Assembly (NCBI GenBank): GCA_033762735.1 | Contig: JANRLJ010000179.1 | Coordinates: forward strand, 50,219-114,218 | Length of the DNA: 64,000 bases | Source of the DNA: JANRLJ01 sp033762735 | GTDB taxonomy: Bacteria; Chloroflexota; Anaerolineae; Aggregatilineales; Phototrophicaceae | Reading direction: 5' to 3' | Position numbers and translations under genes: made by a program | Shown: in pieces, positions 54,012-62,797 of the stretch | Position numbering within the stretch: position 1 is the first letter of the stretch | Layout: each line of letters starts with the position of its first letter | The notes under the pieces: generated by a model | Seen by the model: the letters and a program-made list of their open reading frames with translations, nothing else | Database searches by the model: none | Told to the model about the DNA's origin: nothing

Positions 54012-55751
54012 ATGCCTGAATTGCGCCCTGAACGCGAACGCGCTTTGAACGTGGTGGAGCAAATCCGACTGGCGCTGACTGGCGACAATCTGCAAGATGC
54101 CCTCCTGCAAATTGACCTGCTGCAAGACCTGCTGGCGGATTGGAAGCGCACTGAAGCGCGCCAGTGGTTGGACGAAGCCCTGCGTGCTGATTTACTGGTG
54201 TTCAACGTGGAAGCCTCGAACCAGCGGTTGACCCAGTGGCGTTCGACCCTGCCCGAAGGGCAGTCCTCCCCCAGCGAGGAACGCGAATTCACCCACTACA
54301 AGGAGCGTGTGCAGGAACGCGCCCGCCAGAAGCAGATGGAATTGCAGATACGTGGGGTGATCGCGCACTGCGAGGAACTGTGGCGCAAGGCGGCGGAACT
54401 GGAACGTGCTGATCCGCCCGGCCATCCCGATTATCTCATGACCAATTTTTACCAGCGGGCGCGGGACGTCGCTTCTGCATCAGCGGCAGAGCAAGCCAAC
54501 AGTACCACACTGGATATGCTGGTGCAGCAGTGCGAACGGCTGATGACGACCAAAGCCGCCGCCGGACGTGTGTATAAGACCGCGCTGGAAAAAGATCGGT
54601 ACATTGATGCGCTTGCTGATCTGGATAAGCTCCCCGCGACTGAAATTGTGCCGCGCTTCCGTGTCGTAACTGACCCGACCAGCCGCGAACTGACCGCGTT
54701 TGATCGCATGGTGCCGATCCTGGAAGCCCGCGAAGAAATCGAACGGCTGGCACGTTTATGGGCGGCAGACCGCGCGGCAACGGTTGTGCAGGCGGGTGGC
54801 GAGGCGCTGGAAAATTACCGCCCGCAGGCCGCGCTTGATGCGATGATCGGGCGGGAACAGTACGAGCCATTTCTGCGCGAGGATTTACGGCTGCAACTGC
54901 GCGAACTGGAACGCGGCGCGAACGAAGGGCTGCGCCTGCTGGAACAGGCCGAACGCCGCGCCCGGCAGGCCCAGCGTCTTGCGGATGAAAATCCGCTGGG
55001 GGCGTGGAATCTCTACGTCGAGTCCTACCAGACTTACCCCGGTGCACCCGCCCTCGTGCCGACACGCCAGACCATTATCGCCGCGCTGGGTGGACAGCTA
55101 GAGCGGCTGGCCGTCGAAGCGGAGCAGGCCTTTATGGACAAGCAGATGGATCGGGTGGAAGCCATCTACCGCGAGTCGCGCCTGAGCTTTGTCGATAAAG
55201 ACCCCTCGCTGGATGCGCTGCTGGCGCGGCTGGAAGAAGCCAACTGGCAGGCGCAGACCTATAAGGAATATCTGCGCAACGCCAGCGATATGCTCGGCCA
55301 GATTCAGGAATTGATCTGGCAGGATGTGATGCAGGCAGGCGAACTGCTCGGCCAGTTGGAAAATTACCCGCCGATAGTTCTGGAAGAACTGCAATCGCTG
55401 CCTTCTGTGCGGGCGGAAGTCCGCCGCCGCCTGAACGCCGAAGTGCTGTACAACCAGCTATATAAGCTGCTGCTTTCCGGCAATCAGGCTGAAATCGAGC
55501 GAGGCATTACTGCCGCTGCCAACAATGGCGATGAGCCGCGCTTCCGTCAGCTTCGGGCTGATCTGGAACTGCACCTGAGCTATCTGGAAGCGCGTCGTCA
55601 GTATGCAACGGGCGAAATTGAAAAGGCGCTGCCCCGGCTGGAGGCGCTTGCCAGCGCACCGGGACACCCCGACCAATCCGGTGCGCGTGACCTGCTGGAC
55701 GACATCCAGCGGGAGAACAATGCCGCAGCGGGGGATGCCAACGGGGATTAA
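54012..55751 (+). CDS. Long helical protein of unknown function
   Basis: A 579-residue protein, almost all alpha-helical, from the ATG at 54012 (GGGAG ten bases upstream). An earlier in-frame ATG at 53919 precedes a TACAAT element (53956-53961), so the downstream start is preferred. The sequence is rich in E, R, A, L and Q with heptad-like patterns (ERARQKQMELQIRGVIAHCEE and LERGANEGLRLLEQAERRAR), suggesting stacked helical or TPR-like repeats. No signal peptide, membrane helix or catalytic motif. Its context is hicBA on one side and a methyltransferase on the other. Confidence 0.7.
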   Translation: MPELRPERERALNVVEQIRLALTGDNLQDALLQIDLLQDLLADWKRTEARQWLDEALRADLLVFNVEASNQRLTQWRSTLPEGQSSPSEEREFTHYKERVQERARQKQMELQIRGVIAHCEELWRKAAELERADPPGHPDYLMTNFYQRARDVASASAAEQANSTTLDMLVQQCERLMTTKAAAGRVYKTALEKDRYIDALADLDKLPATEIVPRFRVVTDPTSRELTAFDRMVPILEAREEIERLARLWAADRAATVVQAGGEALENYRPQAALDAMIGREQYEPFLREDLRLQLRELERGANEGLRLLEQAERRARQAQRLADENPLGAWNLYVESYQTYPGAPALVPTRQTIIAALGGQLERLAVEAEQAFMDKQMDRVEAIYRESRLSFVDKDPSLDALLARLEEANWQAQTYKEYLRNASDMLGQIQELIWQDVMQAGELLGQLENYPPIVLEELQSLPSVRAEVRRRLNAEVLYNQLYKLLLSGNQAEIERGITAAANNGDEPRFRQLRADLELHLSYLEARRQYATGEIEKALPRLEALASAPGHPDQSGARDLLDDIQRENNAAAGDANGD

Positions 55752-55878
55752 TCCTGATTTTCAGCAATCTGTTATCTGCTGCCCCGAATGTATTTATCCA
55801 GAACCGATTAGATCGAGGGTGAGGACTTATCGGAAGTCTTCGCCGTTTTTGTTGTGTCGTAAAGTGAGGTGGTTGGTG

Positions 55879-56505
55879 ATGGTTGAGAACCCTTTCCCGG
55901 CGGAATATTTCCAGAAGCAAGACCCCAGTGATGACGATCTCTTTTACACCGTACCGCGCAAGGTAGTGCATATCGACGATACCGCCATCGCCAACCTGAA
56001 AGAGCAGTTGGCCCAACTGCTGCCGCCGGGCGGGGTCTATCTCGACCTGATGAGCAGTTGGCGCTCGCATATTCCCGATACACTCAATCCCGCACGGGTC
56101 GTAGGGCACGGGATGAACGCGGCGGAGATGGCCGACAATCCACAGCTTGATGAATACGTGGTGCAGAACCTCAACAAAAATCCGGCCTTGCCGTTCGCAG
56201 ATGGGGCGTTCGACGCGGCAATCTGCACTGTGTCAGTGCAGTATTTAACGCAGCCTGTGGCTGTGTTTGCGCAGGTCAACCGCGTGTTAAAGCCGGGCGG
56301 CGTGTTCGTCGTCAGCTTTTCCAACCGCTGCTTTCCGACAAAAGCGGTTGCTGTGTGGATGGCGACGACCGATAACCAGCACATGACGCTGGTGGTGGAA
56401 TACTTCGAGCGAGCGGGTAACTGGCGCGATGTCACCGCCGGGTATGCCGCTCCCCGCGGCGCTGATCCGATCTATATGGTGTGGGGCTATAAAGCAGGGG
56501 AGTAG
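55879..56505 (+). CDS. SAM-dependent methyltransferase with variant motif I
   Basis: A 208-residue methyltransferase-fold protein from the ATG at 55879 (GTGAGG nine bases upstream). Motif I reads VYLDLMSSWRSHIP rather than the usual GxGxG loop. This DLMSSWxSH form is one I recall in a distinct methyltransferase-like group in cyanobacteria and plants. GVFVVSFSNRCFPTKA follows motif III (LKPGG). The final half, VVEYFERAGNWRDVTAGY, fits a small catalytic lid. No clear target; 127 bases downstream of the helical protein. Confidence 0.78.
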   Translation: MVENPFPAEYFQKQDPSDDDLFYTVPRKVVHIDDTAIANLKEQLAQLLPPGGVYLDLMSSWRSHIPDTLNPARVVGHGMNAAEMADNPQLDEYVVQNLNKNPALPFADGAFDAAICTVSVQYLTQPVAVFAQVNRVLKPGGVFVVSFSNRCFPTKAVAVWMATTDNQHMTLVVEYFERAGNWRDVTAGYAAPRGADPIYMVWGYKAGE

Positions 56506-56555
56506 GCGGAATAAGGGCACAGATCGGTTTCTATGCCCTTATGGGTTACTGCACG

Positions 56556-57599
56556 TTAGTCCCCGGATACAGGGGCAGCGGGTTTGGCGAAGGTCGTCTG
56601 CTGTGGGCGGAGTTCCGTCGGCACGGCGGCTTCGGCTTCGCTGATGAGGTTTTCCGAAAGCAGCACGCGCTTGAAGGCTGCAATCGCTACTTCGATCATC
56701 GCCATATCAGGGGTGCGCGTGGTCAGGTGTTGCAGCGCGAGATTGGGCTTAATCATCACTCGCACCCAGGGCTTTTCGATGTTTTTGGCCGTCCAGCGCA
56801 GCAGTTCATAGGCGATGCCCGCGATGACGGGGATCAGAATCACACGCGACAGAATCAGCAGCAGGAAGGGCGGGCGACCGAGCAGCGAGAAGATGAACAC
56901 GCTCACGAACACGACCGTCAGCAGGAAAGCCGTGCCGCAGCGAGGATGCTCAATCGGATACTGCGCGACCACTTCCGGGGTTAGTTCCGCCCCGGCCTCG
57001 TAAGCGTTGATGGTCTTGTGTTCCGCGCCATGATAGCCAAACAGCCGCTTGACATCCGGCAGGCGACCAATCAGCCAGATATAGCCAATCAGCAGCCCTA
57101 ACTGGATAATGGCTTCAATGCCGTTGATGAGGATGGGGCCGGGGTCGAAACCGCCATCCACGATATACGAACGGCTCAGGTTCAGCACATCACCGATGCC
57201 TGTCGCGGCGGCGGTGGGCAGCAGGAAGAAAATGCCCACACCGATCAGCAGCGACGCGCCCACCGTCGCAAACCCAACCGGGCCATTGAAGTTCAGGTCT
57301 TCTTCTTCGCCGAGCGCCACATCCGCCGACCACATCAGTGCCCGCGTCCCCAGGCCGAGCGCATCCCACAAACCGACAATCCCGCGCACGAACGGCGTTT
57401 TGGCAATCCGCCCGCGATAGAGCGTCTTGTTGAGCGGCTGCTCGTGGATAATGATGCGCCCTTCGGGGTTTCGGGCGGCGATGGCGGCGATGTGCTGCCC
57501 GCGCATCATCACACCTTCAATCACGGCCTGCCCGCCGTAGGAAAATTTCATTTCGTTCTTGGGTTGATTCAGAATGGAATAGTTGCCGTTGTCGCTCAT
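56556..57599 (-). CDS. DUF1385 membrane protein
   Basis: A 347-residue DUF1385-family protein, from the ATG at 57599. The cytoplasmic start, FSYGGQAVIEGVMMRGQ, and the following RNPEGRIIIHEQPLN are the defining motif. Several membrane helices follow (AFLLTVVFVSVFIFSLLGRP, LILSRVILIPVIAGIAYELL) with a conserved FGYHGAEHKTINAYE block. DUF1385 occurs across Firmicutes, Thermotogota and Chloroflexota, often near prfA or peptidoglycan genes. Its function is not established. A Pro/Ala-rich tail ends the protein. The GH-like gene starts upstream on the same strand. Confidence 0.9.
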   Translation of the reverse strand: MSDNGNYSILNQPKNEMKFSYGGQAVIEGVMMRGQHIAAIAARNPEGRIIIHEQPLNKTLYRGRIAKTPFVRGIVGLWDALGLGTRALMWSADVALGEEEDLNFNGPVGFATVGASLLIGVGIFFLLPTAAATGIGDVLNLSRSYIVDGGFDPGPILINGIEAIIQLGLLIGYIWLIGRLPDVKRLFGYHGAEHKTINAYEAGAELTPEVVAQYPIEHPRCGTAFLLTVVFVSVFIFSLLGRPPFLLLILSRVILIPVIAGIAYELLRWTAKNIEKPWVRVMIKPNLALQHLTTRTPDMAMIEVAIAAFKRVLLSENLISEAEAAVPTELRPQQTTFAKPAAPVSGD

Positions 57600-57642
57600 G
57601 GTGTCATTTATGCCCTCTATGCAGATTTCGAGAATGGTACAC

Positions 57643-59064
57643 CTAGTCAAAGGTCAATTCAACCGACGCATCCCTACCGATCTCCCGCGCTGTTGAATCG
57701 CCTTCGGGCTGTACCAGAATGGACACCACGCCGCCCACCGCACAGCCGTCATTTTCATCGCAGGTCGCGCCCGGCAGCGTCATGCGATAAACGCCGTTCT
57801 GCGGGCGAATTATCGTTATGCCGCCGCGTTGGTCGATCAGGTAGGCTTTGTCACTGGTCGCACTGATTTCGACTTCGACGGATTCAGCCGTTCGAGCCCA
57901 GGCGACGAAGATGTGCTGCTCGTTGATCTTTTCGAGCCGAACGAGATTGAGCGTATCTGTGCGGGCAAGGACGGCGCGAGTCGTGCCGTTGAAGTGGTCG
58001 ATCACGGCCTGCCAGGCATAGAAGGCCGGGCGGGGTGCGATTTCCGGGTGGCGCGGACTCAGCAGCCCGAAGGACTCGCCGCCCTGTGGAAGCTGCTGAT
58101 CGTAGAGCTTATAGGCCGCGATATGATCGGCTCCGGCGGCCAATCCCAGCGCTGCCGCCTGAATCAGAAAAGACGCCTGCTGTTCCAGAGACACCTGATA
58201 CTGTGGCCGCACGACAGGCCAGTCGGGGTCAAGGTTGGGGCTGGCGTTCGTCTCGTTGATCCAGATGGCCTTGTCGGTAAAGCCGTGCTGGTCGAGCAGG
58301 CCGCGATACAACTGCACCAGATCGTAAACCGTGTCTGTGCGGAAATAGATGTGCAGGCTGAGCGCTTCAAAATAGTAATTGTGTGCCGCGCCGTCGGGGT
58401 CATTGCGGATGTGTTCGAGCAGGCGGTCAGTATACAACCTTCGTCCCGAATTAGTGTCATGCCAGTAGGTCGTCCCTGCGAGATGAATGACGGCAGCGGG
58501 GTTGCCTTCCTTCGCCGCGAGGTATGCGACTTTGACCATGCGAGCGTAGTCTTCCAGCGTACCCTCGAACTCGTAGCCGTAGACACCCGGTTGGATATCC
58601 GGCTCGTTGAGGATGATAAAGCGGTACACGCCCCGGCTGGTGTAGTAGTCGGCGGCCATGCGCATGAAATTCGCCCAGACGTTGCCGGGGTCGTCAATGT
58701 CGAGGTACAGCCCACGTGGAATGCCAATGCCGGGAGTGCCATCGGTCGCCCAATCCGGCACATTCTTTATCACGGCGACGACTTGGCGGTTGCAGGCCGT
58801 CGCGCCGCGCAGCCACTCATCAGGGATATTCAGGAAACCCGTCCATGAGGCGGGGCCGTCGGGTTGATGTGCTGCCCAATCGAAGATCAGGCGCTCCCAG
58901 CCGGGATTCAGGTCACAGGTGAGTTCGGGGAACCACATGCCCTCGACGATGCCGAAGACATTTTCGGGTGTTGGGGCAGGTTCAGCCTGTGCCAGCACCA
59001 GTGATGGCAGCACCATCAGGAACAGCAGGCAGCCCAACAGAGGGCGACGAAGCAGAGGCTTCAT
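57643..59064 (-). CDS. Secreted glycoside-hydrolase-like protein (GH39/clan-A outline)
   Basis: A 473-residue exported protein. The ATG at 59064 shares a base with the RecJ stop (TGATG), and starts a signal peptide (GCLLFLMVLPSLVLAQA). The barrel has the proton-donor pattern IILNEPDIQPG and a later candidate nucleophile pattern AIWINETNAS, as in GH-A enzymes such as GH39. DLNPGWERLIFDW near the N-terminus and EALSLHIYFRTDTVYD in the middle fit. A beta-rich tail (about 390-473) may bind sugar. Probable extracellular glycosidase. Its tight coupling to recJ may be only genome compactness. Confidence 0.8.
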   Translation of the reverse strand: MKPLLRRPLLGCLLFLMVLPSLVLAQAEPAPTPENVFGIVEGMWFPELTCDLNPGWERLIFDWAAHQPDGPASWTGFLNIPDEWLRGATACNRQVVAVIKNVPDWATDGTPGIGIPRGLYLDIDDPGNVWANFMRMAADYYTSRGVYRFIILNEPDIQPGVYGYEFEGTLEDYARMVKVAYLAAKEGNPAAVIHLAGTTYWHDTNSGRRLYTDRLLEHIRNDPDGAAHNYYFEALSLHIYFRTDTVYDLVQLYRGLLDQHGFTDKAIWINETNASPNLDPDWPVVRPQYQVSLEQQASFLIQAAALGLAAGADHIAAYKLYDQQLPQGGESFGLLSPRHPEIAPRPAFYAWQAVIDHFNGTTRAVLARTDTLNLVRLEKINEQHIFVAWARTAESVEVEISATSDKAYLIDQRGGITIIRPQNGVYRMTLPGATCDENDGCAVGGVVSILVQPEGDSTAREIGRDASVELTFD

Positions 59065-60854
59065 CAGCGCCGTCCGCTGAACGCTTTGGCGGGTTGTGGC
59101 GCACCCGCCGGATGCACATCCTGCACATTCGCCTGGAGGATGTGCCGCCCGTTCCATTCGTTGATTTCCAGGTGAAATGCCAGGTCGATGCACTCCGGCA
59201 TCTGATCCGCCAGTCCACCCAGGTTGAAGCCAATTGCGTCCAGTTGGGGATGCCCTGGACGTGATACCTTCAGCTTGAGATGCTTGCCATCCTTGCCAAC
59301 GGTGCGGCATTCATCTACATGCAGATCGCGCATGGCGAACAACGGCTGCGGATTGGAGTTGCCGCAGGGTTCCAGCAGGTTCAATTCCTTCACCAGTCCA
59401 ATCGACAGGTCGCGCATCTGCACTTCGGCGTCAATTTCCAGCGTGGGGAGAAGCTGCTGCCCGACCAGTTCGCGTTGGGCAATGGACATCAAGCGTTCGC
59501 GCAGGGCGGGAATATTTTCATTGACGACCGTGAAACCCGCCGCCAGCGCATGACCCCCATGCCGCACCAGCAGATCAGCGCACTGGTCGAGCGCGCTGGT
59601 AATATCGAACTGCGGGATGCTGCGGCAGGAGGCGCGGCTTTCGTGTTCGCCTTCTTCCATCACCACCGTCGGGCGGAAGAATTCTTCGGTCAGCCGCCCC
59701 GCGACAAGGCCGACGATCCCCGGCTCAAAGCTCGCGTCTGAGGCAAAAATCAGTGGAAGTGTGACGTCATGTTCTGCATCCAGCCGCGTCTTAATCGTCT
59801 CCTGGGCAGCGCGGGTGATGTCCTGCCGTTTGGTGTTGAGCGCCTGCAATTTCTCTGCAAATTCACGCGCTATTTCCTCGGATTGCGCGGCCAGTAGTTC
59901 ATAGGCCACCATCGCATTATCCAGCCGTCCTGCCGCGTTGATGCGCGGGCCAAGCGCGAAGCCAATCGTCTGCGCGGTGGCACTACCAAGCTGCACCCCG
60001 GCTACCTCCAGCAGCGCCCGCAACCCCAACCGTTTCGATTGATTCAGCATCGCTAACCCGCGCCGGACGAGAATCCGATTTTCCATTTTGTTGAGCGGCA
60101 TCAGGTCGGCGACGGTGCCAATCGCAACCAGATCGAGCAGGTCGTCGGGGCGCAGCATCCCGCCATTGGCTTTGCCACGTGGGAGGTTGGCGAGATGGAC
60201 GCGAAAGAGGGTGCTTGCCAGCAGATAGGCGACGCCCACGCCCGCCAGCGCCAGCGGCTCGAACTCGACTTCCTGCTTGGGGTTAATCACGGCGTAGGCT
60301 TCCTGCCGCAGCAGGTCGATATCCGCGCCGATGGAATGATGGTCAGTGACGATGATGTCCAGCCCGGCGGCCTTGCCGTCCTTCACTTCCTGTAATGAGC
60401 GAATGCCACAGTCCACCGTAATGACGAGCTTGATCCCACGCCGTGCCAGTTCGCGCAGGGCAGGGGTGTTCAGGCCGTAGCCTTCGTCAATGCGATGCGG
60501 GATGTAGGGTGTGACGTTCGCGCCCAGAACACGCAGGGCTTGCGTGAGCAATGTAGTGGAAGTCACGCCGTCGGCGTCAAAATCACCGTAGACGGCGATG
60601 AGTTCGTTCAATCGGATTGCGGTGCGGATGCGCCCGACAGCTTTATCGAGGTGTTTTTTGTTGATGCCCTTGAGCGGAAAAGACACCTGCTGATCATCAT
60701 TGGCGTAAACAAAACGGTGAGCATCATTCGGGTCTTCAAAACCGCGTTTATAAAGCACCTGTGCCAGCACAGGACTCATGCCTCGATAGCGGCGCAGAAC
60801 TTCCTGTGGGGCGGGGGTTGGCAGCAGCCAGCGTTTGCTTAACGTAGAACTCAT
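59064..60854 (-). CDS. recJ: Single-stranded-DNA-specific exonuclease RecJ
   Basis: A 596-residue RecJ 5'-3' exonuclease. DHH-family motifs are in order: VYGDFDADGVTST (near 80), VTVDCGIRSL, then VTDHHSIGAD. The DHHA1 part has NAAGRLDNAM and GHALAAGFTV. It acts in recombination and mismatch repair, in line with mutS nearby on the other strand. The stop shares one base with the start of the secreted glycosidase gene. Transcribed away from fmt. Confidence 0.96.
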   Translation of the reverse strand: MSSTLSKRWLLPTPAPQEVLRRYRGMSPVLAQVLYKRGFEDPNDAHRFVYANDDQQVSFPLKGINKKHLDKAVGRIRTAIRLNELIAVYGDFDADGVTSTTLLTQALRVLGANVTPYIPHRIDEGYGLNTPALRELARRGIKLVITVDCGIRSLQEVKDGKAAGLDIIVTDHHSIGADIDLLRQEAYAVINPKQEVEFEPLALAGVGVAYLLASTLFRVHLANLPRGKANGGMLRPDDLLDLVAIGTVADLMPLNKMENRILVRRGLAMLNQSKRLGLRALLEVAGVQLGSATAQTIGFALGPRINAAGRLDNAMVAYELLAAQSEEIAREFAEKLQALNTKRQDITRAAQETIKTRLDAEHDVTLPLIFASDASFEPGIVGLVAGRLTEEFFRPTVVMEEGEHESRASCRSIPQFDITSALDQCADLLVRHGGHALAAGFTVVNENIPALRERLMSIAQRELVGQQLLPTLEIDAEVQMRDLSIGLVKELNLLEPCGNSNPQPLFAMRDLHVDECRTVGKDGKHLKLKVSRPGHPQLDAIGFNLGGLADQMPECIDLAFHLEINEWNGRHILQANVQDVHPAGAPQPAKAFSGRR

Positions 60855-61062
60855 AACACAAATCCGATAGCGTTAAATTGAAACATCCTACCATGCTGCT
60901 GAACTGAACACAAATGGAAGTCTTTAGTTTACAGTAATCCGTTTTTTGTGAAGCAGTAATGCCTTTGCGTACATCCCTTCCATGCTAATCCTTCATGCTC
61001 ACTGTCCTGTTTTCCGCTACAATGCCTGCATTACATAATGCTGGACGAAAGCGCACTGATCT

Positions 61063-62040
61063 ATGGCAAAAGTCGTCTTTATGGGAACGCCGGATTTTGC
61101 GGTTCCCACGCTGCAAGCGCTGCTGCGCCATCATGAGGTTATTGGTGTCGTCACGCAGCCCGACCGTCCCGCCGGGCGTGGAGGGCAGGTGCAGCAGTCG
61201 CCGATCAAACAACTGGCGCTGCAACACGGTGTCCCGGTTTTCCAACCAGAAAAAATCCGTCGTGCTGAGGCAGTGAGCGAATTGAAACAGTGGCAGCCGG
61301 ACGTCTATGTCGTGGCGGCCTTTGGGCAAATTCTGCCGCAGAGCGTGCTGGATATTCCGCCCTTTGGCTCGATTAATGTACACGCTTCGCTGCTGCCGCG
61401 CTGGCGGGGTGCCGCGCCCATCCACGCCGCGATTCTGGCGGGAGATGATCTGACGGGCGTAACCATCATGAAAATGGATGCCGGGCTGGACACCGGGCCG
61501 ATGCTGTCGCAGGGCAAAATCGAGATTCAGCCGGACGAGACCGGGCAGTCGCTCCACGACAAGCTGGCGCAGTTAGGGGCGGACTTGCTCGTTGCCACGC
61601 TGCCGGGTTATCTTTCCGGCGCGATTCAGCCGCAGGTGCAGCCCGAAAACGGCGTGACCTATGCGCCGCAGATCAACAAGGAAGAGGGGCGAATCGACTG
61701 GACGCTGAGTGCATGGAGCATCGAGCGTAAGGTACGCGCCTTTACGCCGTGGCCGGGCACGTTCACCGAATGGAACGGGCAGATGCTCAAGATTCATGCC
61801 GGGGTCGCGGACGAGGACAAGCAGACGGCGGAGGTGTTCACACTGTTCCGGGAAGACCGTGATGAACGCACTTCATCAACGCCTGTGGGGACGGTGATCG
61901 ACCGGGAAGGGTACGCCGCGATTGTGACAGGAGAAGGGATTTTTTACCCTCAAACCGTGCAGCTTGCCGGGAAAAAAGCCGTCTCCATAGACGATTTCCT
62001 GCACGGCTACCCGGACTTTATAGGGGCACAACTGGTCTGA
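61063..62040 (+). CDS. fmt: Methionyl-tRNA formyltransferase
   Basis: A 325-residue Fmt that formylates initiator Met-tRNA. FMGTPDFAVPTLQALL is the N-terminal signature; SINVHASLLPRWRGAAPI holds the catalytic asparagine and histidine; TIMKMDAGLDTGPML holds the aspartate. EEGRIDWTLSAWSIERKVRA starts the tRNA-binding C-terminal domain. An ATG at 61063 follows a TACAAT element at 61018-61023. A small hairpin lies right after its stop. Confidence 0.97.
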   Translation: MAKVVFMGTPDFAVPTLQALLRHHEVIGVVTQPDRPAGRGGQVQQSPIKQLALQHGVPVFQPEKIRRAEAVSELKQWQPDVYVVAAFGQILPQSVLDIPPFGSINVHASLLPRWRGAAPIHAAILAGDDLTGVTIMKMDAGLDTGPMLSQGKIEIQPDETGQSLHDKLAQLGADLLVATLPGYLSGAIQPQVQPENGVTYAPQINKEEGRIDWTLSAWSIERKVRAFTPWPGTFTEWNGQMLKIHAGVADEDKQTAEVFTLFREDRDERTSSTPVGTVIDREGYAAIVTGEGIFYPQTVQLAGKKAVSIDDFLHGYPDFIGAQLV

Positions 62041-62042
62041 CA

Positions 62043-62062
62043 CAGCCTAAGCCTTTAGGCTG
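62043..62062. terminator. Hairpin after fmt, without T tract
   Basis: CAGCCTAA (62043-62050) and TTAGGCTG (62055-62062) form an eight-bp stem with a GCCT loop, three bases past the fmt stop. No T run follows on the plus strand, so it may slow or process more than terminate. Confidence 0.4.
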
Positions 62063-62183
62063 AGTCTATGTCCAGCTAAGCGCTCGAAAAACTTTCGGCC
62101 TTGTGACTCGTGTTCGGAAAGCGGATTTGTTGTTCAATGATGGTTGTAGAGCGAATTAACCAAATCATATGGAGCAGCAAATC

Positions 62184-62690
62184 ATGGCTATTACGACCAC
62201 TTCCGAACTTCAGCGCATCGCCGTGCGCCCGTCCCTGACCGCCCGCTATTTCCAGATCGAAGGCCTTGCCGTCAGCCTGCTGGCGAAGCATGGCTTTACC
62301 CTCCTGCGCCTGTCGATTGCGCTGTGTTACATCTGGTTCGGCGCGCTCAAGCTGGTGCCCGGTGCCAGCCCGATTGAAGGCTTCATCTTTGAGGCAATGG
62401 GTTTCCTGCCGCTGGCGTTCCTGTATCCGCTGCTGGCCGTGTGGGAAATTGCGGTGGGTGTCGGCTTCCTGACCAACAAATTCCCCCGCGTGACGATCTT
62501 CCTGATGCTGATGCAGATGGGCGGCGCGATGTCCCCGCTGATCCTGCGCCCTGACCTGATCTTCACGACCTTCCCGGCTTATACGCTGGTCGGCCAGTAC
62601 ATCGTGAAGGACTTCATCCTGGTGGCGGCGGCGCTGGTGCTGTTCGTCGGGGTGCGCGGCGGTCTGACCGACGGCGAAAAAGCCCGCTAA
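62184..62690 (+). CDS. DoxX-like membrane protein
   Basis: A 168-residue integral membrane protein from the ATG at 62184, preferred because GGAG lies nine bases upstream; an in-frame ATG at 62169 is too close to that site. Four membrane helices are seen; the second includes TLLRLSIALCYIWFGALKLVPG, a typical DoxX opening, and the third FLYPLLAVWEIAVGVGFL. DoxX-family proteins are associated with redox or sulfur metabolism in some organisms, but most are uncharacterised. It ends before a strong terminator. Confidence 0.8.
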   Translation: MAITTTSELQRIAVRPSLTARYFQIEGLAVSLLAKHGFTLLRLSIALCYIWFGALKLVPGASPIEGFIFEAMGFLPLAFLYPLLAVWEIAVGVGFLTNKFPRVTIFLMLMQMGGAMSPLILRPDLIFTTFPAYTLVGQYIVKDFILVAAALVLFVGVRGGLTDGEKAR

Positions 62691-62728
62691 GCGAATTCGA
62701 TGAAACAACCGCATAGGAGCATGAGGAT

Positions 62729-62749
62729 AAGGGGCAGCTGCCCCTTTTT
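62729..62749 (+). terminator. Rho-independent terminator after the DoxX-like gene
   Basis: AAGGGGCAGCTGCCCCTT (62729-62746) is a perfect palindrome that folds as a seven-bp stem with an AGCT loop, followed by more T. Confidence 0.85.
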
Positions 62750-62754
62750 CGCGT

Positions 62755-62783
62755 TTTATAACCCTGTGATGATCGGGTACAAT
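62755..62783 (+). promoter_or_regulatory. Promoter for the YkgJ-like gene
   Basis: TTTATA (62755-62760) and TACAAT (62778-62783) are 17 bases apart. The next possible starts are a GTG at 62798 and an ATG at 62816. Confidence 0.5.
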
Positions 62784-62797
62784 ACTGGCCTGTTGAA

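Noticed and set aside
57643..59310. Extended start of the secreted glycosidase gene at 59310
   Set aside because: The extra 82 residues are antisense-like and overlap recJ fully; the ATG at 59064 starts a proper signal peptide.
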